In this document: one piece after another, positions 11,441-22,751 of the stretch | Numbering within the stretch: the stretch's first letter is position 1 | Layout of the letters: the number at the start of each line of letters is the position of its first letter | Assembly: GCA_019054805.1 (NCBI GenBank) | Contig: JAHQIY010000012.1 | Span: 2,604,001 to 2,668,000 of the forward strand | Source: Brachionus manjavacas | Lineage: Eukaryota > Rotifera > Eurotatoria > Ploima > Brachionidae | Length of the DNA: 64,000 bases | Direction of reading: 5' to 3' | Notes under the pieces: model-generated | Databases searched by the model: none | Seen by the model: the letters and a program-made list of their open reading frames with translations, nothing else | Told to the model about the DNA's origin: nothing | Made by a program: the position numbers and the translations under genes

Positions 11441-12325
11441 CACTTGTTGGGTCTAGTGGAAAATGTGAACAATTGTTCACATAAAAATGTGATCATGAGC
11501 ATCAAGTCCAAAATGTGAACATTTTGTTCACATAATCTCTGGTCACATATTTGGTGACCAAAAACTGGTCACAAAAAAAATGTTCACCAAATTTTAGATT
11601 AAAAAAATAAAAATTAAAATAATTTAAAAACACTATTTTATAATCCTATTTTAATTCTTATTCTTTTACACTATGATTAAGCTAAAAATTACAATTTAAA
11701 TTTCATCATTCTATTCAAATTTCAAAAAAAAAATTATTTAGTTGAAAAGTTAAAATTATAGATGAAAATATTGATTTAGAATCCTTTCCTTTAATTAAAT
11801 CGAAATCCGATGATACACCAATAAATAACCAAGATAGTGATGCCGAGTTGAGTTTTAGTGAGAATTTAATTACAATACATAAGAAATTAAGCGTGTTAAA
11901 TCTAAACGCGATGAAAAAGCAATGGCTGAAATTAATGCTTCTCAAGAAACTCTGAATGTAGTAAAAACAGCACTCAGCGAACATGCAAACCCTGTAGCGT
12001 GTGATTTGTGTGGAGAATTAATGAAAAACATCAAGGGTGTAAAGTTGCATATGAAAAAAAAACATAAAAAATAATAAATATATGAATTGGTATTTATCTT
12101 TTTTTTTTATTTGCATTCAAAATTAAACTTTTATTCTAAAATTAATGTTCACAAAAAATAAAAACTGGACTGGAAAAGTTTTTTTATTTATTTATTTATC
12201 TATTTTGGTCAACAAATATGTGACCAGAGATTATGTGAACAAAATGTTCACATTTTGGACTTGATGCTCATGGTCACATTTTTTTGTGAACAATTGTTCA
12301 CATTTTCCACTAGACCCCACTTGTT
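11441..12325 (+). mobile_element. Foldback element Z1: GGGTC termini, zinc-finger ORF, exact 8-bp target duplication
   Basis: The element proper is 11449-12317 (869 bp), bounded by gggtctagtgg and its complement ccactagaccc, and flanked by the exact 8-bp direct repeat cacttgtt (11441-11448, 12318-12325). Inverted repeats of about 120 bp contain internal palindromes, including the perfect 18-mer TGTGAACAATTGTTCACA, an interrupted TGTGAAC...GTTCACA and GGTCAC...GTGACC. The interior encodes a small zinc-finger protein on the plus strand (separate entry). Eight-bp duplications are known for hAT and some other DDE superfamilies; no DDE transposase is present, so the element is probably non-autonomous. 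It abuts a gypsy relic on its right. Confidence 0.8.
11763..12074 (+). pseudogene. Small acidic protein with one C-terminal C2H2 finger (element Z1)
   Basis: From about 11763 one frame reads an acidic stretch (DENIDLESFPLIKSKSDD, then DSDAELSFSENL). After a frame change comes a basic/helical part (VKSKRDEKAMAEINAS, QETLNVVKTALSEHA), then PVACDLCGELMKNIKG and VKLHMKKKHKK with a stop at 12072-12074. The finger is C-x2-C-x12-H-x4-H, like a BED or C2H2 finger. A homologous protein lies in element Z2 (43450-43850). The frame break makes this copy doubtful as an intact gene. A role in DNA binding is inferred from the finger alone. Confidence 0.6.
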
Positions 12326-12329
12326 TAAT

Positions 12330-12745
12330 TGCATCTTGTTGCACTTTGCGGCAGACTGCCGCGCAGTACGTCAAGGCAAGCCAAAGGCCGGACAAGGCGG
12401 CGCGTCGACGAGTGGCAACGGGTACAGGATCTTCGCGGTGGCAAAACCGAGTTTGTCATCGACACGGGAGCGCGATCAACACGATCAGCCAGTACGCCTA
12501 CAAGAGGCTGGAACTATCGACGCCCTTGACACCGTTCACAATGCAGTACTTTGGGTACAAGTCGAGACTTCCGATCCCATTCCTGGGTAAGTTCGAAGCG
12601 GACGTGTCGTTCCGTGGAACGTGGGCAAGAGTAACATTCATCGTTGCTGAGGGCGAGGCAGAGAACCTGCTCGGCAAGCGCACTTGTGTCGATCTAGGAG
12701 TGGTGAGCATCGCCAAGCCGATCGCCTCTCTCAGCTGTTGACGGT
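12330..12745 (+). pseudogene. Ty3/gypsy gag zinc knuckle and protease relic
   Basis: Reads a partial CCHC knuckle (HFAADCRAVRQGK), then a glycine-rich linker, then TEFVIDTGA, the aspartic-protease active site. After a frameshift come INTISQYAYKRL and LPIPFLGKFEADVSFRG, with GEAENLLGKRTCVDLGVV at the end, matching gypsy proteases (lpvlGkF.a.....vkGea..LLGr.ta..LGl). The reverse transcriptase and LTRs are absent. It is strikingly GC-rich against AT-rich flanks. Element Z1 ends immediately to its left. Confidence 0.8.
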
Positions 12746-12954
12746 CACTGGAGGCGGAATCCTCCATCATCGAGCAGCACAACGTGGAATGGCTCGTACT
12801 TTTCCAATAAAATTTTTTTTTGAAAAAAATTAAAACTGTTACCAGTTTGAATTAATTTAAATGTTTTAATTTTCAAAATTCAATAATACATTATTATCTA
12901 AAAAAATGTTGAAATTTTTAGAGCTTCCAAAAACAAACCTTACATAAAAAAAAA

Positions 12955-13635
12955 TAAATGTTTTAAATTTTCTAGACATACTGATGTTGAAAAAAACAAA
13001 TTTGGAAAAGGATTTAGGTGTTTTTATATCTAATGATTTAAAATGTTTCAAATCATTTCAGCTATAAGCAAAGCACATCAAGTTTGGACTTGATTAAAAG
13101 AGCTTAAATTTCGAAATGAAGACTTTTTTTGTAAGTTATACAAAACCTTTGTTGGTCCTCATTTTGAGTATGGTGTAGAATTTAGAGACCAAACGGAAGA
13201 AAGATATAAATGCGATCAAATCAGTACAAAGATGAGCTACAAAACTTATAGCAAGTATTAATCGGTTAGAATACACGGAAAGATTAAAAAAGCTAAAATT
13301 AACAACATTAGAAACTAGAATATTACGTGGCGATCGAATCCAATTGTTCTAAATTGTCAAAGATTTTGATGAAGTGAATTGGTTCAATAAAGTATCATTT
13401 AAAAGTATGAATTCAGATTCAACAGAACCACAAGTGAGATCACATGAATTTGTAGTGGAAAGACAACTGATTAAAAATTTCGATCAACGTTACAATTTTT
13501 CTAAAAACAGAGTGTCATCATTTTGGAACCGTCTACTAAAGATGTTATAAATTCAAAAGATATTAAAAGCTTAAAAACAAAAACGACAGACTTTAATTAA
13601 AAAGTCATTAATAACTATCAACTAATAATGTATTC
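12955..13635 (+). pseudogene. LINE C-terminal domain relic (family C)
   Basis: Across shifting frames: DLGVFISNDLKCF, AISKAHQVW, FVGPHFEYGVEF, INRLEYTERLKKLKLTTLET, RGDRIQLF with IVKDFDEVNWF, RSHEFVVERQLIKNFDQRYN and FSKNRVSSFWNRLLK. This is the C-terminal region of a CR1-like LINE protein. Many stops and frameshifts; it is old. Confidence 0.8.
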
Positions 13636-14364
13636 GTTTTGTATTTTTTAAAACTAATAAAATAATGAACAGCTTTTGATAAATTTATTTAATATTTTTT
13701 TTTCAAATTTATTCCTATGAGGTGTAGTATTAATTAAATTAATAATAAAAATGTATTCCTTAACATTTTTTCAATAAATCTTAAATTTATTTTCAAATTT
13801 AATTTTCTTTAAGCAACGGACTAACGCCAGTATTTAATCTAAATAAACAATCGTTTTTCTTTTGCTTTTTTTTAAACGAAAAGATTAAAACTAAAACAAC
13901 AAAGGACTAGAAAGATAAAGATCTTAACACTTGAAAGCGCTAAATTGTCAAACGAGCTATCTTAATAAATAATAATTAATTCATCGGCTTACTTTAAAAT
14001 CGAATAAAATTTTTCAATCGGCTTAAAACATAAATTTCTTTATTTCAATAAACAAATCAGGCTTATTTTATACTTTAAAAAAATAAAAATTTAGAAATAT
14101 TTTTTTCTGTATAAAATTACCAAACAAATAAGATTGGAAAGAAACTAATTGACGAGCGACAGTTGTGTTATTTCTTCAAAGTTAATAATTAGTTAAATTC
14201 TGTTATTTACTTGATTTTTTGCAATGTTTCGGTTGACAATTTTTTTTAGAATTACACAATTTTTGGTAAAATTCTTAAAATCGTGAAAATAAAAAAAATA
14301 TACAATTTGTATTATCACTTTTTTTCAGTTTATATTTTTTACTGTAATTTTAGTAATTAGTTTT
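13636..14364. other. AT-rich stretch
   Basis: Nothing coding is recognised. The start (13655-13700) repeats a segment found at 10783-10830. Confidence 0.5.
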
Positions 14365-15023
14365 CAAATAAAAGGCTTAAATTTTTTGGGGGTGACAAAT
14401 TTAATTTTTTTAAGATGACAAAAATAACTAAAAGTGGTGACTAATTTAATCTATTTTACCTGACAATAAAAAACTAACTATTCTGACAAAAAAACTAAAC
14501 CACTGACAAATATATATATATTGAGATGACTATTTAATAATTTTGCACTGACAAAATTTTATTCACTTTTATTTTATTTTATTTTAGTTCTAATTAAGCT
14601 TTTAATTCGACTTGAGTGGAAATCAAAAGTAATGACCCTATGCTTCACAAGGAGTGAATAAGGAAAAAAATAAGAAAAGCTATTTATTAATTTAATTCTC
14701 TAAGATTGTAAGGAATGAACTCAAATTGTGACGTTTTCTCTAGCTTGATGATGATATTATGACAAAACGGCTTGTCATAATCGTCTGGAGCTTCCTTCTG
14801 ATTTTAGTTCAAGATTTTGATTTTTATTGTGACCTCAAAATCATTAATTTGTTGTTAAAATAATTAATTAGTCAAAAAGTTATTTTTGTCACTCTAATAA
14901 TTATTTTATCAGTCAGTTAATTTATTTGTCATCATATGTAGTTTTTTTGTCAGTAGATTTAGTCGTTTTTGTCAGTAAAATTTATTTTTTTTGTCAGTCC
15001 ATTAATTGATGGCCCAATAAAAA
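14365..15023 (-). mobile_element. TTTTTGTCA-array element, copy 1
   Basis: Element 14374-15014 (641 bp), the reverse complement of the copy at 56572-57230. Its left end carries repeated TGACAAA words (ggtgacaaattt, gatgacaaaaat, cctgacaat, tctgacaaaa, actgacaaat), and its right end carries the complementary TTTTTGTCA words about every 20-35 bp. Termini are GGCTTAAATTT and (complement of the right end) GGCCATCAATT. The flanking 9-mers caaataaaa and caataaaaa match at 7 of 9. The interior shows no coding frame. Probably a non-autonomous DNA transposon. Confidence 0.65.
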
Positions 15024-17599
15024 GAAATAAAAATTACTTTCTGAATTTCCAAAATCTGACTTTAAAACAATTAATCTGCATACTTGAAAATCAAGAAAAA
15101 GCTTTTTTTTAAAAGGTTTTTTCAATTTTTTTTAATCCGACGCCCTCAAAAACTAAAAAAGCTAAATATGGTTGTCTTTGAAAAATCAAAATATCTCGTG
15201 TTTAATAGACATAACTCAATTATAAAGAACATATTTTTAAAGCGCAAATTCTCATCTACAAAATGGTGTATTAATTTAAATTAATTATTTTACCAATTGA
15301 TCAACATTTTGGCAAAAAAAGGGTAAAAATTGGTTTTAGCAATGATTTATGGTGATCTTTGTTTTTCTTTCCAAGTAAATTATGAAACGGATTTAGTTTT
15401 ACATATTTTTCTGGAAAATCCAAAGGAAAAAATGCGGAACTTTGGAAATTTATAACTCTTTATTATTATTTAAATTTTTTTTAGCTAACTTGAAAATAAA
15501 TATTTACATAATAATAAAATTATGATTTTTTTAAAATTAGTTTTTAACTCATTTTATTCAATTTTTTTAGCTTTAAATTAAATAAAAAGTGGTTCCAAAA
15601 TATTTTAGAATTTTTTGAGGTTTCTGATTCTGTAGAAAAATTGGCTTTTGTAGATAAACCGCGGACTAAATACGATAAATGAGAAAAATATAAATTTTTA
15701 CCATTTATGTAGAATTATAAATTAATAAACCATTTTGTAGATGAGACTATGTAATTTTTATTGTTATTTTTTGGAATAAAATTCAGAATTTTAAATAATA
15801 CTTAGACAATTTTTGTTGACGGACCATTTACTTGTCTTTAGAGCATATCCTGAGTCCATTCATAGCCAATTATGTTCAAAGACTGATTTGGAATTAATAT
15901 TTTTATATACAAAGAAAAACAACAACCTAATATGATATAATAAAACTCTTTTGATACATTTTAATTTTATATTTTCAGTGAATATTTTTAAAACAATTCA
16001 AAGATGCTTGATTAAGGATCAGTAAAGAATTCCAATTCAGTCAAAATTAGTTATATTTTCACACGTTAACAATTTTATTTTTATTTTTTTTTTTTTTTTT
16101 TTTCTTCTATCATCACCCAAATGGAGTATTCTAAAACAAAGTGCAAACTAATAAAAATAATAAAATATTCAAATGTTTCAATTCAAGAGAAATTTTTTGC
16201 TTTACAAAAAATTCTTTAATAATATCCTAAATAGTAAAAAATAGCCGGGAACTTAGCAATTTTCCAGAAGCAAAAGAAAATTTGTTTTTGAGACGTTGAA
16301 AAAAAAGATTAAATTTTTTTTTAAAATTTAAAACAGCTTCTTAATTTGCTTTTAAACTTTTACGCCATAATAAATTATTAAATCAAAAATTGCGTAAGTA
16401 TTATGAAAATTTCTATACTATTTTTATTATTATGAAACCTTCAGACAAAAATTTAATAATCTTTGCATAATTGCCCATTTTCATTGCTCTCAGTTGCATT
16501 CTTCCCATAGTAACTAATTTTCCATTTTAATTTCAAAAGCATTTTAAAATTATTAGTAATTTTCTAAATTAGAAATCGAAAAAGCAATGCGAGGGAATTG
16601 AAAAAAAGACTCTAAAAGTGCATTTTATGTAATTTTGTTTTACCCAGATATAATTACGAATTATTTTTAATTTTATTTTCATGAGGAAATTTTCATTTAA
16701 CTGTCGGATTAAGCATGACAGATTGATGAATGTTCAATTTGGCAATTAAGTTAAATTTTTAGAAAAGAATGTTCTATTTAGAAATTCTAAGTTTTTTTAT
16801 AATTTTAAACTGATTTTTTTTTTCAAAAATTAAGTTAACAGTGTTTTATTAGTTGATTTAAAGATTTTTCACCTACGATCAATACCGTCTTTATGGACGG
16901 TAAATAATTTTAAATTCTAAATGTTAAATTAAAAATTAAAAAACCTAAAAATAAGATTTGAAAAATATGTTTTTCAGATTTATTTTCTTTATTGACGCGT
17001 CAAGTCTGACTACCGCCCCGATACCACTTCCTTTAAATTATTTTATTACACTCAAATTAAATCTCATGCAAATGCATTGAGGAAAAATTTTGTTGTTTTT
17101 TTTTGTAAGGAAAATAAGAAAAAATTAATCTTTCTAAACAGAAAAATTATAGAAAATAAAAATCTTTGATTTTATTGTTTAAAAAATCAAAAAATTAAAC
17201 TAATAAATTTAATTATTATTAAAAAAAAACACTTACTATCAATTCATAAGCATTTGATTATTTTAAGTAGAAGTCGACAGTTTTTCTCTCATATTCTAAT
17301 TAATAAAAATTAAGTCAATTTTTCAATAGAATAAAAAAAGAAATTTTCAATTTATTAAATCATAAATATAGAAATGTCTCATGTGATTTAAAAAATAAGA
17401 ATAAAGAAGTCGCTTACAAATTATTTAATATTTTAATATAGTTTTAAAATTTGTTCAATTTTGACCATTTGAATTAAAAATCAAAACTTTTAAACTATTA
17501 GACCAGGACGATCAATTAATTTGAGCATTTTTGTTCACTTGTTTTCTTAGAAAAATAAATGAAAATTTTTTTTCGAGTGTGCAAGACAGTGATTTAGGA
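15024..17599. other. Long AT-rich gene-free stretch
   Basis: About 2.6 kb of homopolymer-rich DNA. No coding frame, RNA gene or clear repeat was recognised on either strand. Confidence 0.6.
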
Positions 17600-18090
17600 G
17601 TGTTATTAAGTAAGTGTATCTATTAGACAATATCAGAAAGAAATTCAGAATTCAGCAGTCAGATCTATCCTTAAGTTAAAATATGATGCTCCCTCCAACA
17701 CGGTGCATCATGAAGCTTTTAATAAACTTACATTTTTAGCTGTCTCGAATCGGCTGTTTGAGTTGAGTGAGAAATATGTTGGGACAGGACTGAGTCATTC
17801 TATTCCATTGATTGTCAGACTGGAGGAGAAATACAAAGAAGGTTTCGAGTCAAGATACATTGAATACCCAACTCCATTGTGTAATTGCTACCTTAATATT
17901 CCCTCTTTTTTTCCTGAATCTTCAACTTGTAAACATGTGTCACATGTAACAATTTATTTAAATATTTGTCTCTTAAAATATTTGTTATATTTGTTCTTTT
18001 TAACTTAATTATTTTATTTTGATTTTATTTTTTTTTAATTTATTCTGAAGGAACTTGAGCTCTTTACAGAAAAAATAATAGTTTTTCCCG
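17600..18090 (+). pseudogene. LINE A 3' end, 5'-truncated
   Basis: Encodes the last part of the LINE A protein across a frame change: AVRSILKLKYDAPSN, then HHEAFNKLTFLAVSNRLFEL, LSEKYVGTGLSHSIPLIVRL and YPTPLCNCYLN, matching the copies at 41.3 and 56.1 kb. It ends with the family 3' terminus (ttctgaaggaacttgagctc ... ttacagaaaa). Confidence 0.85.
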
Positions 18091-18204
18091 CTATCTTTTT
18101 AAAAACTGAAATATTTTTCTTGTACTTGAAGTCTACTGAAATTATGCCAAGAACAGTTTTAAAAAGAAAATTGATGATTTTTTCAAATCGAAAATAGCTG
18201 ATGA

Positions 18205-18297
18205 TTAATACTCCCTTAGCTACCATAGTGGGACCCTGGTGTCTTGCTCTACATGTTAAAACCTGTCGTAGCCTATTATTATTATTATTACTTTTTT
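18205..18297 (+). repeat. Retroelement 3' end with TAT-repeat tail
   Basis: ctacatgttaaaacctgtcg, then tag, precedes (tat)n. A similar ctacatgttaggtgtcgcag precedes (cta)n at 59910-59950. Likely the truncated 3' end of a LINE or SINE family with a trinucleotide tail. Confidence 0.45.
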
Positions 18298-20202
18298 GTT
18301 TTTTCTTCGAAATTATGGAAACAAATTTGAAGAGAATTATCGAGCAGATTTTATTAAATTTTTAACCTAATAAATTTCAATTTATTTCAATTTAAGATTT
18401 TGTTAGATTTTGTTTTTTGATTTAAAAAAAAAAATAAAGTTTCGTGCATTAAAGATTATGCTTTTATAGCTTTATTTTTTTCAAAGTACTTTTTTCAAAA
18501 TTGTCTTAAATTATTTATTTTATTAATATTTTATCTATACTATTTGAATTAAGAATTTTATCTTAACTATTTTAAATTTGAGTTTTGTTTTTTCTGTATT
18601 TATCTTTGGTAAATAGGTCTACCTAACCAACTCACCGTTAAAACAATCAAAAACACTTTACTTAATAACACCCTGTTCTGAACACTTTTTTCGGTATTTT
18701 TTAGTGAATCAAAAAAAATTTTTTGAACACACTATTTATGCTGAGTTGAACAGACTATTGATTAGTTAAATCAATGGTCTGTTCCATGTTAAATTAGCCA
18801 ATTTTTCCTAAAAAAAGGTTACACATTTAAAAGTCAATTCAGACTCTGAAAAAGTGTGTTTTTAAGTTTCTAAAAAAAATTTTCGATGTTATGTGATGTT
18901 AAAAATGCTGGCTAAAAGCTAAATATAAATTAGAGCTTTAAATTTTTTTTTTAAAAATATCTTTTTTTCATAAACTTTATCAAACGCTCTTATCTCAAAC
19001 TGCTAAGTCATTTATTTTTTATCAAAACTCATTTGAAAAATAGAAGATATAAAAGATTTTTGGACTAGTCGGGTTATTTTATTTGAAAAAAAAAAAAAAA
19101 ATCTTGTGATCATTCTTTATTTTATAGGAGATTTTTCAAAAAGACACAAATAAATATAAAACTGCTTCAAAAGAATAATTAGCTTTTGTTTTAGTTGTTT
19201 TTAAATAAAATAAAGTTAATTATAATTGAATTGTAATTAAGTGAACCGGAGAAATTATAAACTGACCTCTTTTTAAAAATAATCTCCTATTTTTTTATAA
19301 TCGATCGCTTATAAATTAATTGTTTTGATCTTTCTAGTTAATTTTTTTGGTTTAAGTATTGACCAAAGTCGCCTGTAAACTTTAGTATTTTGGGCTTCAA
19401 TAAAAAAATTTACATTTAAATAAAAAGGAAAAAAATTACTATTTTGCGATGGTACAATTTATCAAAACGTGGAATGTCAGGTCTAAAAAAATTACGAAAT
19501 TCAGAACAATAATATTTTATCGTTTGAAAATTAAATTTAGGACAACCTTAAAACTGCGACATTCATCCAACATTCATTTTTGCACCTTTTTACCTAAACT
19601 AATTTTTACCATAGACCGAAAAGAAAAAAAATTAAATATCTATTATTCATTTAGAAAATTAGAGATTTTATTTCGGCTTGCTATTTCCTTTGTTTTAAAT
19701 TTTAATTTCTAGAAAAAAATATTTGAGCTAAATTTTTTGGGTAGATCAATAATTAATTATGATTATGAATTTATTAAATATCAGTAAGCAATTTATTAAT
19801 TTAAGAGACCATTTGAGTATTTTAAAAAACCAAATAACATCAAGCGGTAATAAATAAATCATAAAAAGCAAATTTAAAAAAATTTTAGCATTCCTTTAAA
19901 TAATTTATTCAAAATGAGAAAATTTTAATTTAGGAAAAAAATTCAATCTATATAGCAATTGATCTTTAACTGAGAATTATTTCACTTGACAGTTTGTTAA
20001 TGAATGCCACAATATTTCAATTTTTCTTCAGAATCAATAAAAATTTTGTTCAAGTTAAGGCGTAACCAACTCATTAGCTGATTTTAATTATTTGAAATTT
20101 GTCGAAAAAGATTGATTTCTAAATGCAAAAAAAAAATTTTCTTTATTTGACATTCAGATAAATAAAGTGGGTTTAAAAAACATAAAAGGTTTGAATGCAA
20201 AT
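18298..20202. other. AT-rich stretch with one strong hairpin
   Basis: No gene recognised. At 18748-18784 the arms gaacagac-attgat and atcaat-gtctgttc form a near-perfect inverted repeat, similar in style to the palindromes in the Z elements, but no element ends were found. Confidence 0.45.
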
Positions 20203-20208
20203 TTTATT
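20203..20208 (-). terminator. Polyadenylation signal of the chitin-binding gene
   Basis: AATAAA on the minus strand, about 25 nt past the stop codon at 20234-20236. Confidence 0.6.
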
Positions 20209-20233
20209 CAAATCAAGTGAAGCTATTTAATAT

Positions 20234-20491
20234 TCAAAAGCATTGGACATTGGCAGGCCGGTCACATAAATTCTTCTTGGTGTCAAAATACAATCCAGAT
20301 GGACAATGAAATGTTTTGATTTCGAAGCCTGACTGACCGATGTTCACACATCGGTAAAACACTTTGCATTCGTATCTGGGATCAGTAAAGTAACCATTGC
20401 CAGTCAGACACTTTTCCTCAAGCGACTGTGCATTTCTTTGGCCAAGCAAAGCGCAGAACAAAATCAGAGACAAACAAATTTTAAAATTCAT
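20234..20491 (-). CDS. Secreted single-domain chitin-binding protein (peritrophin-A, CBM14)
   Basis: A complete, intronless 85-residue protein. It starts with a classic signal peptide (MNFKICLSLILFCALLG, likely cleaved near NAQS) and continues with one CBM14 domain with six cysteines and the expected aromatic spacing (CLTGNGYFTDPRYECKVFYR, then C...FHCPSGLYFDTKKNLCDRP...C). CBM14 domains bind chitin in peritrophic matrices, cuticle, trophi or egg shells. With one domain it could cap or coat chitin rather than cross-link it. It has a TATA-like box about 50 bp upstream and a poly(A) signal just downstream, so it looks like an intact, expressed gene. The specific tissue is unknown. Confidence 0.9.
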   Translation of the reverse strand: MNFKICLSLILFCALLGQRNAQSLEEKCLTGNGYFTDPRYECKVFYRCVNIGQSGFEIKTFHCPSGLYFDTKKNLCDRPANVQCF

Positions 20492-20539
20492 TTTTTTGGT
20501 TTAATTTTTGGCTTTTTACATGTGACTGAGGCCAAAGCT

Positions 20540-20547
20540 CTTATACA
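20540..20547 (-). promoter_or_regulatory. TATA-like box of the chitin-binding gene
   Basis: Minus strand TGTATAAGAG about 50 bp upstream of the ATG, a plausible core promoter giving a short 5' UTR. Confidence 0.5.
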
Positions 20548-20559
20548 ATTTTTTTGAGA

Positions 20560-21309
20560 TTATGAGCCAGAAGTTACTTTGATGGCATTTGATAGCTTTT
20601 AATGTTAAAGCTTTAGGATTCATGTTCTAATTCTGCTGATATTTAATCGCGGCCTAGAACAAAACAAAACCAGAATTTTTGGGCAAGATTAAAATTTTTT
20701 GTGATTAAAAATTTGAGAGAAAAATTATGTTCTAAGAATTTTTGCTATATTTTTTTGCAAAAATCAATTTAAAAAAAAACTGCTTTTCATAATCCAGAAA
20801 GAAAAGTATTTAATTAAAAATTTAATAAAATACCGACACAAAAATCGGTGTTTTAGGAATTAATTACAATTTACCTAAAATACTGTGCTAAATTTTGATC
20901 ACCCAAAATTATGATTTATCTCCGAGAATATTAAGCTTTTATTAAAAAAGATAAAATTTAAAAATTTTTTAATTCAACATTTTTTTGATTTGATTCTCTC
21001 CGTTGTTCAATGGTCCCTTTTTTGTCAAAAAGCAAAATTGAATATTAATTTTATGCTAAAATTTACTTTCTTACCTACTAGTTTAAATAATTTAAAATGT
21101 AGATCATTTTATTTCAACATTTTTCCTTATAAATTATAAAATTATTATTATTACCTTTTAGAATTTTAAACGCCAAATAATTTTTGAACAAGCTAAAAAC
21201 TATGATACATTTCTCATTCATTTCTCATTTTAAATATTGCATAAATTTTAAATTAGAATGTTTTTTTCTTAAGTAAATTTTTTTACGCAAAATTTAGAGA
21301 CTAAAAAGT
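20560..21309. other. Divergent intergenic region between the chitin-binding gene and receptor copy 2
   Basis: AT-rich; must hold upstream control sequence for both divergent genes. No specific sites recognised. Confidence 0.4.
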
Positions 21310-22751
21310 ATGGTCGAAAAAGACATGAGCGATCAAGAAATACTCGACGCACTTTCGTTCGAGTATTCCTTGAACAAAAGACGCACCCAGAATGACAAAT
21401 TCGAAGTAAAGTACAACTTTGGCAAGTGCCGCATCTGCAAAAGCGAAGCAACTGGCATACACTATGGCGTGTCTTCATGCGAAGGCTGCAAAGTAATTAC
21501 TTAGGGAAAAAAAATTTTAATAGATTTTTTATTTTTTTTAATTTATTTAAAAAATTTCACAAGGGCTTTTTTAAGCGAAGTTTGACCCGGCACAAAAATT
21601 ATGTTTGTAGAGGAAACAAAGAGTGTTCCATCTTTCCAAAGCAGAGGAAAAAGTGCAAATATTGCCGATGGATGACTTGTTTGAATGCCGGAATGTCTTT
21701 GTCCGAAGTGCGAGTCGGACGCATTCCCAATCACATGAAAGAAGTCCGACCAAAGAAAGACACCGAGCCACCAAGTGTTTGCAAAAATAAATTTTGCCAC
21801 TCTCTAAAGCATTATGCCATGTTTCAGAGATTTGATGGGCAAATTTTGGGCGAGCCGAGACTAATTTTGCCCAATACCTCCTTTACAGAAAAATACCTGA
21901 ATTGTTCAAATGCAAATCAGCTTATTGTTCTCAGCTTGTTGAGAGATAAATCATATCAAATATTCAAAGAGCATGCCAAAGAGTTCGAAGAACATGAAAA
22001 ATTGGCTCGAAAGCTAATCGAGTCAAACTATCAGCCCAGGGATATAGTGAGGACAGCAGACACAATTTTTGACTTGAAGAGAAAAAACATGAATGCTTTG
22101 CTGAAACATGCCAGCTCAATGTTCCAAATAATTTATGAGCTACCAGGCTTTCAAAGAATCAGCAAGCACGATTTGCCAAAGGTTTTGAGTGACTGCTTTT
22201 TTGTCATTTTCGGGCTACGAGCAATCAAACTGTTCATCAATGATGACTATTATTTCATGCTTGATGAATCGACACCAATGAATAGGGAAGTGTTTGCCTT
22301 GCTGACCAGTGAAGTTGTCCGGGATTATGCTTTTGATTTTTATTCTAAATTCAAAAAGTTAAATCTAACAGACCAAGAATATGCCTTGTTGATACCAATT
22401 TTTTTAACCATGTTCAGTGAGTATTTTTTTTTAAATTTATTAAGGAAAAAAATTTATTTTGTTTAGCTTCTAATAGTAAATTGGAAAGTCCGGAAGTATT
22501 GAAAGAATTGAGTGAATACTATTCCAAAGCATTGTTATACGAATTTTCCTTAAATAATCGCAATGATGAATTTCTGGAAAATTTTCGAAAAGTAAGCTTT
22601 AGCTTTAAAAATAAGTGTTTGATGCTAAATTTTTAAATAACTAGCTTGATTTATTATGAGGTGTAATTTTTTTCTTAAGGTCATTTCATGTGCACCCAAA
22701 GTAAACAAAATGTGTCAAGAATTAGAATATGGCAAAGAAGTTTTTTGCTAG
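21310..22751 (+). CDS. Nuclear receptor copy 2 (four exons, compact)
   Basis: Exons 21310-21492, 21564-22416, 22467-22591 and 22680-22751 give 410 residues, all phases consistent and stop TAG at 22749-22751. The zinc modules and P-box (CEGCKGFFKR) match copy 1 at 5214. The ligand-binding part (FQRISKHDLPKVL region, then VFALLTSEVVRDYAFDFYS) is clearly diverged from copy 1 and has an insertion (GEPRLILPN) after the hinge. Introns are 71, 50 and 88 bp. The start MVEKDMSDQEIL has no in-frame upstream ATG nearby. Exon structure is identical to copy 1, so the pair arose by gene duplication. No canonical AF-2 motif is visible. Ligand and targets unknown. Confidence 0.92.

Noticed and set aside
12498..12782. 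Minus-strand frame over the gypsy relic
   Set aside because: Shadow of the protease frame, open because of high GC.
14374..15014. Regular TTTTTGTCA words look at first like a CRISPR-type array
   Set aside because: Words are short and imperfect, reverse orientation at the two ends, and the whole unit is dispersed with target duplications; it is a transposon.
15084..15284. Lysine/phenylalanine-rich frame (also 19449-19712, 35376-35612, 51548-51775, 52351-52500)
   Set aside because: Typical random frames of AT-rich DNA with AAA/TTT codons; no motifs or splice logic. The 52351 frame merely runs into exon 10.
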